Origin: an uncultured Clostridia bacterium
GTDB taxonomy: Bacteria > Bacillota > Clostridia > Oscillospirales > Oscillospiraceae
Assembly: GCA_946186375.1 (NCBI GenBank)
Contig: CAMHMZ010000002.1
Coordinates: 1-64,000, forward strand
Length of the DNA stretch: 64,000 nucleotides
Reading direction: 5' to 3'
The position numbers and the translations under genes were made by a program. This document shows, in pieces, positions 6,988 through 16,946 of the stretch (position 1 is the first letter of the stretch; the number at the start of each line of letters is the position of its first letter). Under the pieces are notes generated by a model. That model saw only the letters and a program-made list of their open reading frames with translations, had not been told where the DNA came from and made no database searches.

Positions 6988-8673
6988 TCAATAGTCTTCG
7001 TCGTCTAAAAGCTCGTCCTGTTCGTCTTTACCCTTAAGCATACCGGACAGGTCGAACAGCGGCGCCTGCGTAACACGGATCGTATTCAGGATCGTAGCGA
7101 GCGCGGCGGCCATATCGACGAAGATGGCAAACCACAGCGTGCAGTGCCCTGTCATACTGAGGAAAATCAGCAGTGCCTTGACGGCAACGGCAAAAATGGC
7201 GTTCTCGGAATTGATCTGTCCCACTCTTCTGCAGATACCCGGAACCGCCGGAAAGCTCTGCAGCTCCTCAGGCATGATCATCGCATCGGCGTATTTGGAT
7301 TTCTGGCTGACGCGGATATCCACGCCAGCGGCGCTGTGCGATTCAATGCCGCTGGCATAGACGTACAGCACGGAATCCTTATGTCCCTGACTGAGATTTT
7401 CGATCAGACGGAGCTTTTTGTCGATATCGCATTCGGCGTACACCTCGTCGGCGTCGAGCGCGAGACCGAGACGTTCGCTTTCATCCTTCCCCTCTTCGGA
7501 AAGCAGGATGCATTTCTGTATGCCGCTCTCCTTCAATGCCGGGATAAGCTTGGAGGATTCTTCGTGGATCTTGTCGGAGATCTCAGCCTTGCCGATATAC
7601 TTATCGGATACCATCAGATAGTAGACAAGATTTTTGTTGTCCGCCTCGTAAGGGACCGCCTCTCCTCGGGCCGCATACAGCTCCCTCGTTCCGAGCGTGA
7701 CCGGCGCGCCGCCGATCTTCAGATCCACGCCGCAGCCGGGGATCTCTTCAAAATCGCTGACAAGCTCCAGCTTGTATTCCTGGTCAAACGCGTCCGTGAT
7801 CGCCTTGGCGAAGGGCTGTTCGGAATAGTAAGCGGCGTGGGCAATGAAGTCCATAAAGGTCTTCTCGTCCAGGATATCGGATTTGATCCCGATCAGCTTG
7901 GGGCTTTCGTCGGAAAACACGCCATTTTTATCAAAAATCACGGTTTTGGCCGCACCGACCTTCTCCATGGTTTTCGCGCTGTTGAAAAGCGTGCCATACT
8001 GGGCGCTGAAGCCGATACCCATGATCCCGCTGAGCGGGAGCGCCGAGACGACGGAGATCGGCGTCGCGACAAGAATGATGATCAGCGCACGATGAATGGC
8101 GGTCGTAAAACGCATGCTCGTCGCGATCGGAAGGATGATGGCAAAGGCAAAAGCAAAGAGAACGACAAAGCGCAGGATGCCGGTGGCGGCAGCTGCGATC
8201 TCCTCGCCGTTTTTGGTTTCGCCGGCGCCCTCCCCTTCCATCAGCACGGCAGCGCGCTCCGCGACGCTCTCGCTCTGATATTGCAGAAGCTCCCGCGCCG
8301 TTTTCCTGGTGCGCTGCACCGCATAAGCGATCAGAGCAAGACCGATCTTATACAGCATGATCATTGCGGCGCCTTCGACCGAATAGCCGATCACGAAGGC
8401 CAGAAAGGTCACGAACAGGATCAGGACCGGAGCTGCAAAATACCGGCCGTTCTCGACCGCATCGATCGTCTCCAGCACGACGTCATATCCGGCGATAGCC
8501 GCTGAAAGGATGAGCAGGATCAGTGTGACAACAGCGGGGATCTTTGCGAGCAGCGCGACAGCGAACAGCAGCGCGGCAATGATGAGCCGCACAACGATGA
8601 TACTGTCGAGATTGCTGTGCGTTGCCGGTATAAGAGGCTTCTGAGGCTTTTCGGCCTCGGAATGCTTACCCAA
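6988..8673 (-). CDS. Degenerate P1B-type ATPase-like membrane protein (probable pseudoenzyme)
   Basis: The order of segments follows heavy-metal P-type ATPases, but the active-site motifs are changed. The phosphorylation motif DKTGT is DKNGV (about residue 248). The transmembrane CPC is ATP in VATPISV. The SEHP motif of the nucleotide domain is SEQP, TGDN is SEEG, and GDGxND is replaced by ASGIESH. The A domain with TGES, normally over 100 residues, is absent. Flanking family positions remain recognisable (FEEIPGCGV, ADEVYAE, a final ATLWMAVFxD-like membrane pair). The 561-codon frame is intact, so it is not simply a decaying gene. TTG 8673 is preferred because AGGAGG lies 8 nt upstream; GTG 8682 would overlap that site. 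It follows fba by 36 nt. Transport activity is unlikely; a regulatory or scaffolding role is conjecture. Confidence 0.75.
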   Translation of the reverse strand: MGKHSEAEKPQKPLIPATHSNLDSIIVVRLIIAALLFAVALLAKIPAVVTLILLILSAAIAGYDVVLETIDAVENGRYFAAPVLILFVTFLAFVIGYSVEGAAMIMLYKIGLALIAYAVQRTRKTARELLQYQSESVAERAAVLMEGEGAGETKNGEEIAAAATGILRFVVLFAFAFAIILPIATSMRFTTAIHRALIIILVATPISVVSALPLSGIMGIGFSAQYGTLFNSAKTMEKVGAAKTVIFDKNGVFSDESPKLIGIKSDILDEKTFMDFIAHAAYYSEQPFAKAITDAFDQEYKLELVSDFEEIPGCGVDLKIGGAPVTLGTRELYAARGEAVPYEADNKNLVYYLMVSDKYIGKAEISDKIHEESSKLIPALKESGIQKCILLSEEGKDESERLGLALDADEVYAECDIDKKLRLIENLSQGHKDSVLYVYASGIESHSAAGVDIRVSQKSKYADAMIMPEELQSFPAVPGICRRVGQINSENAIFAVAVKALLIFLSMTGHCTLWFAIFVDMAAALATILNTIRVTQAPLFDLSGMLKGKDEQDELLDDEDY

Positions 8674-8709
8674 TTCTGCCACCTCCTATTTCTGGTGCTC
8701 TTTTATTTC

Positions 8710-9678
8710 TCAGGCTTTCCCGTCGGAACCGAGCACATGGACGATCTTATGGGCGACCATGTCCTTCACGGCCTGGCGTGCCGGCTTGAGGTACTGGCGC
8801 GGGTCGAAGTGATCGGGATGCTCGGCGAAATACTTGCGGATGTTGGCGGTCATGGCCAGACGGATATCGGAGTCGATGTTGATCTTGCAGACCGCGAGCT
8901 TGGCAGCCTCACGCAGCTGATCCTCGGGGATACCGATGGCGTCGGGCATGTTGCCGCCGTACTGGTTGACCATCTTCACGAATTCCTGAGGCACGGAGGA
9001 AGAGCCGTGCAGGACGATCGGGAAGCCGGGCAGACGCTTGATGCACTCCTTGAGCACGTCGAAACGGAGCGGAGGCGGAACCAGGATGCCTTCCTCGTTG
9101 CGGGTGCACTGAGAGGCCTTGAACTTGTAGGCGCCGTGAGAGGTGCCGATGGCGATGGCCAGAGAGTCGCAGCCGGTGCGGGAAACGAATTCCTCGACCT
9201 CTTCCGGACGGGTGTAGCTCTCATGACCGTGCTCAACCGCCACTTCGTCCTCGACGCCCGCGAGGGTGCCGAGCTCAGCCTCGACGACAACGCCGTGGTC
9301 GTGCGCATACTCGACGACCTGGCGGGTCAGGGCGATGTTCTCCTCGAAGGACTTGGAGGAAGCGTCGATCATGACAGAGGTGAAGCCGCCGTCGATGCAG
9401 TTCTTGCAGAGCTCAAAGGTGTCACCGTGGTCCAGGTGCAGCGCGATGGGGATCTCGGGGTTTTCGATGATCGCGGCTTCCACAAGTTTGACGAGATAGG
9501 TATGGTTGGCATAGGCGCGGGCACCCTTGGACACCTGCAGGATGACAGGGCTCTTCAGCTCGCCAGCCGCTTCCGTGATGCCCTGCACGATCTCCATGTT
9601 ATTCACGTTAAACGCGCCGATGGCATAGCCGCCGTCGTACGCCTTCGCAAACATCTCTTTCGTTGTTACCAGTGCCAT
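8710..9678 (-). CDS. fba: Class II fructose-bisphosphate aldolase
   Basis: The enzyme interconverts fructose 1,6-bisphosphate with dihydroxyacetone phosphate and glyceraldehyde 3-phosphate in the cytoplasm. The 322-residue protein has the zinc and substrate motifs HLDHGD near residue 81, EAELGTLAGVED, GTSHGAYK, LHGSSSVP and INIDSD. The start MALVTTKEMF is set by GGAG a few bases upstream; the frame extends further 5' but without a site. It is divergent from a phosphofructokinase gene, so consecutive glycolytic steps share one control region. A sigma-A promoter and a palindromic site lie between them. Confidence 0.95.
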   Translation of the reverse strand: MALVTTKEMFAKAYDGGYAIGAFNVNNMEIVQGITEAAGELKSPVILQVSKGARAYANHTYLVKLVEAAIIENPEIPIALHLDHGDTFELCKNCIDGGFTSVMIDASSKSFEENIALTRQVVEYAHDHGVVVEAELGTLAGVEDEVAVEHGHESYTRPEEVEEFVSRTGCDSLAIAIGTSHGAYKFKASQCTRNEEGILVPPPLRFDVLKECIKRLPGFPIVLHGSSSVPQEFVKMVNQYGGNMPDAIGIPEDQLREAAKLAVCKINIDSDIRLAMTANIRKYFAEHPDHFDPRQYLKPARQAVKDMVAHKIVHVLGSDGKA

Positions 9679-9720
9679 AATTCTTTCTCCTTTTATAAAA
9701 ATATAATTTGTGAAATGTGA

Positions 9721-9749
9721 AATTTGTGAAAATGTCATATTTACAAATT
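9721..9749. promoter_or_regulatory. Palindromic operator candidate between fba and pfk
   Basis: Arms AATTTGTGAAAATG and TCATATTTACAAATT form an imperfect inverted repeat immediately downstream of the predicted fba start point. A further direct copy of TTGTGAA lies at 9708-9714, so TGTGAAA occurs three times. The half-site TTGTGAA resembles the redox regulator Rex half-site, but the arm spacing here is wider than the known Rex operator. The binding protein is unknown. Confidence 0.4.
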
Positions 9750-9758
9750 TGCTTTTCT

Positions 9759-9787
9759 ATTATATCCTCAATCTGTCGCATAATCAA
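9759..9787 (-). promoter_or_regulatory. Sigma-A promoter of fba
   Basis: On the minus strand TTGATT (9787-9782), a 17-nt spacer and TATAAT (9764-9759) precede fba, with a leader of about 70 nt. The inverted repeat at 9721-9749 would overlap the start of the transcript. Confidence 0.8.
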
Positions 9788-9848
9788 GAAGCACGTGACA
9801 GAAAAGATACGTTTTTTCTTAAAATTTTTTATGGAGGACAATAACAGT

Positions 9849-11090
9849 ATGGAAAAGAAATTGATCGGCTCCTGCATCTTCGGCCAGTCCGGCGGCCCGA
9901 CGGCCGTCATCAACGCCAGCGCCTACGGCGTGATCCGCGCGGCGCTCGACGCCCCGGAGATCACCAGAGTTTACGGCGCGGCGCACGGGATCGTCGGCGT
10001 TTTGAAGGATCAGCTTTATGTGATGGACGAGGAAGATCCGAAGGAACTGGAGCTGCTGCTGCACACGCCGTCCTCCGAACTGGGCTCCTGCCGCTACAAG
10101 ATGGCCGATCCCGAGACCGACGACACCGATTACAAGAAGATCCTCGAGATCTTCAAGAAGTATAACGTCCGTTATTTCTTCTATAACGGCGGCAACGACT
10201 CTATGGACACCTGCAACAAGATCAGCCGCTACATGGAGTCTGTCGGCTACGAATGCCGCGTGATGGGTGTTCCCAAGACGATCGATAACGACCTCTTCGG
10301 CACGGATCACTGCCCCGGCTTTGCCAGCGCCGCAAAGTATATCGCGACTTCCTGCATGGAGATCAACAAGGACGCCCGCGTCTATGACAACGGCATGATC
10401 ACCGTCGTCGAGATCATGGGCCGTCACGCCGGCTGGCTCGCCGCGAGCGCCGCTCTGGCCTCTTATTTCGGCTCCGGCCCCGATCTGATCTACCTTCCCG
10501 AGAACGATTTTGACATGGATCAGTTCTTCGCCGATATCGACCGCATCTACAAAGCCAGCGGTAAGGTCCTGGTCGCCGTGTCCGAAGGCATCCACTATGC
10601 CGACGGCAGCTTCGTCTCCGAGGCGAAGACCTCTGCGACCGACGGCTTCGGCCACGCACAGCTCGGCGGTCTGGCCTCCATGCTCGCCAACCTCATCAAG
10701 GCCCGTACCGGCGCAAAGGTCCGCGGGATCGAGCTGAGCCTCCTGCAGCGCTGCGCCGCGCACCTGGCTTCCGCGACCGACGTCAATGAAGCCTGCGCCG
10801 CCGGTAAGAAAGCCGTTGAAGCCGCTGTGGCCGGCGACACCGGTCATATGGTCGCCTTCAAACGTGTCGAGAAGAACGGCAAATACGCCTGTGAGCTGGA
10901 GCTTCTCCCCCTCTCCTCTGTCGCAAACTACGAGAAGAAGATCCCTCTGGAATGGATCAACGACGAGCACAACGGCCTCAAGCAGGAGTTCATCGACTAC
11001 GTCCTGCCTCTTATCCAGGGCGAGCCCGAGCTGCCGCTCGAGCACTCCCTCCCCCGCTATGCAAGGCTCAAGAAGATCCTTGCCAAGTAA
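9849..11090 (+). CDS. Phosphofructokinase, probably pyrophosphate-dependent
   Basis: The enzyme phosphorylates fructose 6-phosphate to fructose 1,6-bisphosphate. The 413-residue protein has GQSGGPTAVIN at the N-terminus, GGNDSMDT, PKTIDND and MGRHAGWLAA. The Lys in PKTIDND (ATP enzymes have PGTIDND) and the Asp in GGNDS point to pyrophosphate as phosphoryl donor, which would make the step reversible. Start ATG 9849 follows GGAGG at 9833-9837; an ATG at 9831 overlaps that site. The length exceeds the approximately 320 residues of bacterial ATP-PFK. It is divergent from fba. Confidence 0.88.
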   Translation: MEKKLIGSCIFGQSGGPTAVINASAYGVIRAALDAPEITRVYGAAHGIVGVLKDQLYVMDEEDPKELELLLHTPSSELGSCRYKMADPETDDTDYKKILEIFKKYNVRYFFYNGGNDSMDTCNKISRYMESVGYECRVMGVPKTIDNDLFGTDHCPGFASAAKYIATSCMEINKDARVYDNGMITVVEIMGRHAGWLAASAALASYFGSGPDLIYLPENDFDMDQFFADIDRIYKASGKVLVAVSEGIHYADGSFVSEAKTSATDGFGHAQLGGLASMLANLIKARTGAKVRGIELSLLQRCAAHLASATDVNEACAAGKKAVEAAVAGDTGHMVAFKRVEKNGKYACELELLPLSSVANYEKKIPLEWINDEHNGLKQEFIDYVLPLIQGEPELPLEHSLPRYARLKKILAK

Positions 11091-11099
11091 CAAGGCGTC

Positions 11100-11771
11100 A
11101 TGATCGCGCTATCTCACGAGCTGCCCACCGTCGAGCAGGACGGAAGGCTCCTGTACGGCGGCAACCAGGCGCTGTCGGTCAGCAAAACCATGCGGGAATG
11201 CGGCTGCGGCGCCGTAGGCGTGCTCAATCTGCTGCTGTATCTCAGCCGCTATCACGGCGTCCGCATCGAGCGTCTGGCTTCTCTCACGCAGGCAGATCCG
11301 GTCCCAAGCGCGGAATTCGACCGCTGCGCTCTTGAGCTGAGCCACAGATACCTGCCTCTGATCCCCCATCACGGGATCAACGGTCTGCTGCTCGCGCTGG
11401 GCGTCAACCGGATCTTCCATCGAGACGATTTGCCCTACCGCGCACGCTGGGGCGTCAGCGCGGGGCGCTTCTGGTCCTCCATCGAGACCATGCTGCGGCA
11501 GGATCTGCCCGTCATCCTCTCGATCGGTCCGAACTTTCCGCTATTCTGGCAGCAGAACGATCTGCAGCTCTATCAGCGGCGCGGCGGCAGCTATATTCCG
11601 GCCGGGAAAACACGGGCTCATTACGTGACTGTCAGCGCAATCGACGATGAATGGTTGCGCGTCTCCTCCTGGGGGCGGGAATACTATCTCTCCCGCCGGG
11701 AGTATACAAACTATGTCCACGCGCACAGCATGCGCCTCGTCAGCAACATCCTCTATATAGAAAAAAACTGA
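11100..11771 (+). CDS. Predicted papain-fold (C39-like) protein of unknown function
   Basis: This 223-residue protein is not one I can name. It has the arrangement of a papain-like cysteine peptidase: CGCGAVGVLNLLLYLSRY (nucleophile-type Cys before a helix, about residue 35), AHYVTVSAID (His, about residue 178) and VSSWGREYYL, where SSWG takes the place of the usual NSWG or DPWG. No signal peptide or membrane segment is seen. It starts 9 nt after the phosphofructokinase stop with a weak ribosome-binding site, so it is probably co-transcribed. An inactive papain-fold protein remains possible because the third catalytic position is Ser. Confidence 0.55.
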   Translation: MIALSHELPTVEQDGRLLYGGNQALSVSKTMRECGCGAVGVLNLLLYLSRYHGVRIERLASLTQADPVPSAEFDRCALELSHRYLPLIPHHGINGLLLALGVNRIFHRDDLPYRARWGVSAGRFWSSIETMLRQDLPVILSIGPNFPLFWQQNDLQLYQRRGGSYIPAGKTRAHYVTVSAIDDEWLRVSSWGREYYLSRREYTNYVHAHSMRLVSNILYIEKN

Positions 11772-11801
11772 GGGAACGGAGATCCGTTCCCTCTCTTTTT
11801 T
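11770..11801. terminator. Bidirectional terminator between the papain-fold gene and cotJC
   Basis: An 11-bp stem (GAGGGAACGGA and its complement, 2-nt loop) is followed by TCTTTTTT on the plus strand and by CAGTTTTTTT on the minus strand. It serves the two convergent genes. Confidence 0.88.
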
Positions 11802-12393
11802 AATCGAATGCAGGATTGACCGCGTAAAAGTTTTTGCTGTCCATTTTGTCCATCGCAAGCCTGAGTCCCTCGCCGAAGCGCTGAAAATGCACTACTTCCC
11901 TCTCGCGCAGATAGCGGATGACCATATTGACGTCTGGATCGTCTGAAAGCCGCAGGATGTTGTCATAGGTCGTGCGCGCCTTTTGCTCGGCGCCCATATC
12001 CTCGGTCAGATCCGTGATCACGTCGCCCTTGACGGCGATTGTGGCGGCTGTCCAGGGAAAACCCGACGCGGCCGTCGGATAGACGCCGGCCGTATGATCG
12101 ACAAAATAGGTGTCGATCCCGGATCGTTTGATCTCCTCCGGCTTCATGTCACGGGTAAGCTGATGCAGGATCGTCCCGACCATCTCCAGATGGCTCAGCT
12201 CCTCTGTGCCGATATCGGTCAGCAAGCCCTTGAGCTCCGGATAAGGCATGGCAAAGCGCTGGCTCAGATAGCGCATGGACGCGGCGAGCTCGCCGTCCGG
12301 GCCGCCGAACTGACTGATGATCACGCGGGCCAGAGCGGGATTGGGATTTTTGATGCGGATCGGAAACTGCAGCTTCTTTTCATAAATGAACAT
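11800..12393 (-). CDS. cotJC: Spore coat protein CotJC (manganese catalase family)
   Basis: CotJC is a spore-coat protein of the manganese catalase family. The 197-residue product starts MFIYEKKLQFPIRIKNPNP, the CotJC opening, and has metal-ligand helices around IGTEELSHLEMV and REREVVHFQRFGE, plus the proline and glycine-rich VYPTAASGFPWTAA segment. It begins 3 nt after the stop of the cotJA-cotJB gene, so the two form one operon, as cotJABC does in B. subtilis. Length and start are normal. Confidence 0.93.
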   Translation of the reverse strand: MFIYEKKLQFPIRIKNPNPALARVIISQFGGPDGELAASMRYLSQRFAMPYPELKGLLTDIGTEELSHLEMVGTILHQLTRDMKPEEIKRSGIDTYFVDHTAGVYPTAASGFPWTAATIAVKGDVITDLTEDMGAEQKARTTYDNILRLSDDPDVNMVIRYLREREVVHFQRFGEGLRLAMDKMDSKNFYAVNPAFD

Positions 12394-12396
12394 CGC

Positions 12397-12873
12397 TCAA
12401 TCCCTCCTGTCCTGCTGCGCGTCCCAGGGCCAGGGATCGGCCAGCCACGCGTAGCGTTCCATGCCAAGCTGATCGGCCTGCATGAGCGGCCCGCAGAGCG
12501 CGGCGTAGCGCTGATGGGCTTCCTTCGCCATAGCGAGCAGCGTCTGATAAAGCTCAAAGGCCTCCCTGTCGTCCTTATGCGTATCCAGATACAGCGCCAG
12601 CTCATCGGATGCAAAATCCAGCGCCATGAGCTCGTTGAGCGCCGTATCGGGCAGCTCCTTGTTGAACACATTCATAAACGGCAGCTCTAGGCCCGGAAAG
12701 AGCGTTCCTCTGGCGAGGGCCTTCCCCGCCTCATAATGCGGCTCGGCCGCTCGCTGGAATGGCGTGAGCGAAGTCGCAAGCGGATACGCTTCCGGCAGTG
12801 AGCCGGTGCGATAATCTTTCCCGTCAGTTTTCAAATCGAATTCCTCCCTCGGGGCATTTCTGTCCCGAGACAT
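12397..12873 (-). CDS. Fused spore coat proteins CotJA and CotJB
   Basis: The 158-residue frame joins two proteins that are separate in B. subtilis. Residues about 33-70 match CotJA (LTPFQ, then ALARGTLFPGLELPF). Residues about 77-152 match CotJB (LNELMALDFASDELALYLDT, DDREAFELYQ, DPWPWD). No stop or internal ribosome-binding site separates the halves. GGGAGGGG precedes the start. It is followed directly by cotJC. CotJA and CotJC interact in B. subtilis coats, so a fused adaptor is plausible. A sequencing error that removed a stop is possible but would also have to preserve the frame. Confidence 0.85.
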   Translation of the reverse strand: MSRDRNAPREEFDLKTDGKDYRTGSLPEAYPLATSLTPFQRAAEPHYEAGKALARGTLFPGLELPFMNVFNKELPDTALNELMALDFASDELALYLDTHKDDREAFELYQTLLAMAKEAHQRYAALCGPLMQADQLGMERYAWLADPWPWDAQQDRRD

Positions 12874-12906
12874 TCTATGCCGCCCCTCCCGGGAAAGGTG
12901 CTGACA

Positions 12907-12946
12907 TAAAACGAGCCCAGACCGAATGCATGTCAGTCGGGGCTCG
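12907..12946 (-). terminator. Terminator of the CofE-like gene
   Basis: Arms CGAGCCCAGAC (12912-12922) and GTCGGGGCTCG (12936-12946), with one mismatch, are followed on the minus strand by TTTTA. It lies 20 nt past the CofE-like stop and just upstream of the cotJ operon. Confidence 0.75.
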
Positions 12947-12966
12947 CCTATACGCTGTGTAATCAG

Positions 12967-14160
12967 TTATTCCGCCGTGTAATTATCAAAATAACCCTGG
13001 ATGAACACGATGGGGGTCCCCTTGTCACCGCTGCCGGAGGTCAGATCGCACAGCGAGCCGATCAGATCGGTCAAACGGCGGGGCGTCGTTCCTTCAGAGA
13101 CCATCTTGCCGAACAGATCCGCGTCCTTCTTCTGGATCTCCGCTTTGATCGCGTCGCGCAGCGCTTCACCGGAGAGCTCGGCAAAATCATTGTCCGCGAG
13201 ATACTTGAGCTTCAGCTCGTTCGGCGTTCCGGCGAGGCCCGCGGTGTGCGCCGGAGAGACCACAGGGTCAGCCAGCTCCCAGATCTTGCCGACGGGATCC
13301 TTGAAGGCGCCGTCGCCGTAGACCATGACCTCCACATGCTTACCAGTCAGGCGCAGGATATCCTCCTGGATGCCGTCGACGAGGTCCTGGCAGTCGCGCG
13401 GGAAGAGCTTGATCTTATCCTCGGTCGCCTTGTTGGAGCCGAGCAGACCGTATTTTTCATTGTAACCGCTGCCGTTGACCGGAGCGGTCAGAATTTCGTC
13501 CAGACCGTAAACACGCTCGGCCCCGGCGGACTTCAGCAGGCGCTTGCTGCGCTCGCGGGTATGGATATCGCAGGCGATCACGTTGCCGGTGTACTTCAGA
13601 ATCTCGCGCGGATCGTTGGCAAAGACGACTTCGGCCTCCGCCCCGCAGGAGCGGATGAGATCCATATAGAACGCCACATAATCCATGCCGGTAAACGGGT
13701 GCTTCACATAGCCGAAGAGCTCGCGGTATTTTTCGAGCGTCAGCACATCGCGATAGGGGTCGACGCCCTTCTCGTCCAGCATCTCGTCCGAAAACAGATG
13801 GTTGCCCACTTCATCCGAGGGATAGGAGAGCATCACAACGACCTTGCTGGCGCCGCTGGCGATGCCGCGCAGGCAGATGGAGAAGCGGTTGCGGCTCAGG
13901 ATTGGGAACAGCACGCCGACCGTGCCGCCGCCGAATTTGGCGCGGACGTCCGCGGCGATGTCGTCAACCGTGGCGTAGTTGCCCTGCGCACGAGCGACAA
14001 TGGCCTCTGTCATGGCGATGATATCGCGGTCACGAATGGAAAAGCCATCCTGTTCTGCGGCGTTCAATACGCATTCGGTCACGAGCTTGCGGAGATTGTC
14101 GCCCTCGCGGATGATGGGTGCGCGGATCCCACGGGATACAGTACCTACCATACGGCTCAT
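12967..14160 (-). CDS. Coenzyme F420-0:L-glutamate ligase-like protein
   Basis: The 397-residue protein resembles the CofE/F420 ligase family: DIIAMTEAIVARAQGNY near the N-terminus, GGGTVGVLFPILSRNRFS, and SGYNEKYGLLGSNKATEDK. CofE adds gamma-linked glutamates to F420 using GTP in methanogens and actinobacteria. Clostridia of this kind are not known to make F420, so the substrate is probably different. The start ATG 14160 has AGAGGTG just upstream; GTG 14169 is the alternative. It has its own sigma-A promoter and terminator and appears monocistronic. The family call is from recall of conserved stretches. Confidence 0.68.
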   Translation of the reverse strand: MSRMVGTVSRGIRAPIIREGDNLRKLVTECVLNAAEQDGFSIRDRDIIAMTEAIVARAQGNYATVDDIAADVRAKFGGGTVGVLFPILSRNRFSICLRGIASGASKVVVMLSYPSDEVGNHLFSDEMLDEKGVDPYRDVLTLEKYRELFGYVKHPFTGMDYVAFYMDLIRSCGAEAEVVFANDPREILKYTGNVIACDIHTRERSKRLLKSAGAERVYGLDEILTAPVNGSGYNEKYGLLGSNKATEDKIKLFPRDCQDLVDGIQEDILRLTGKHVEVMVYGDGAFKDPVGKIWELADPVVSPAHTAGLAGTPNELKLKYLADNDFAELSGEALRDAIKAEIQKKDADLFGKMVSEGTTPRRLTDLIGSLCDLTSGSGDKGTPIVFIQGYFDNYTAE

Positions 14161-14194
14161 ATGGAGCACCTCTTTCTTGATTTTTTACGGAGGG

Positions 14195-14223
14195 ATTATA
14201 CACCTGTAAAAAGGCTTTGTAAA
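14195..14223 (-). promoter_or_regulatory. Sigma-A promoter of the CofE-like gene
   Basis: On the minus strand TTTACA (14223-14218), a 17-nt spacer and TATAAT (14200-14195) lie about 35 nt before the chosen start. Confidence 0.72.
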
Positions 14224-14249
14224 TTATTTTTTCTATATCTCTGTCATAC

Positions 14250-16917
<2,668 letters not shown>

Positions 16918-16946
16918 GGGATCACCTCCCATGATATTTTATGTGC

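Noticed and set aside
6988-8673. The P1B-ATPase-like gene as a decaying pseudogene
   Set aside because: The frame is intact over 561 codons, has a good ribosome-binding site and keeps the non-catalytic family positions, which random decay would not do.
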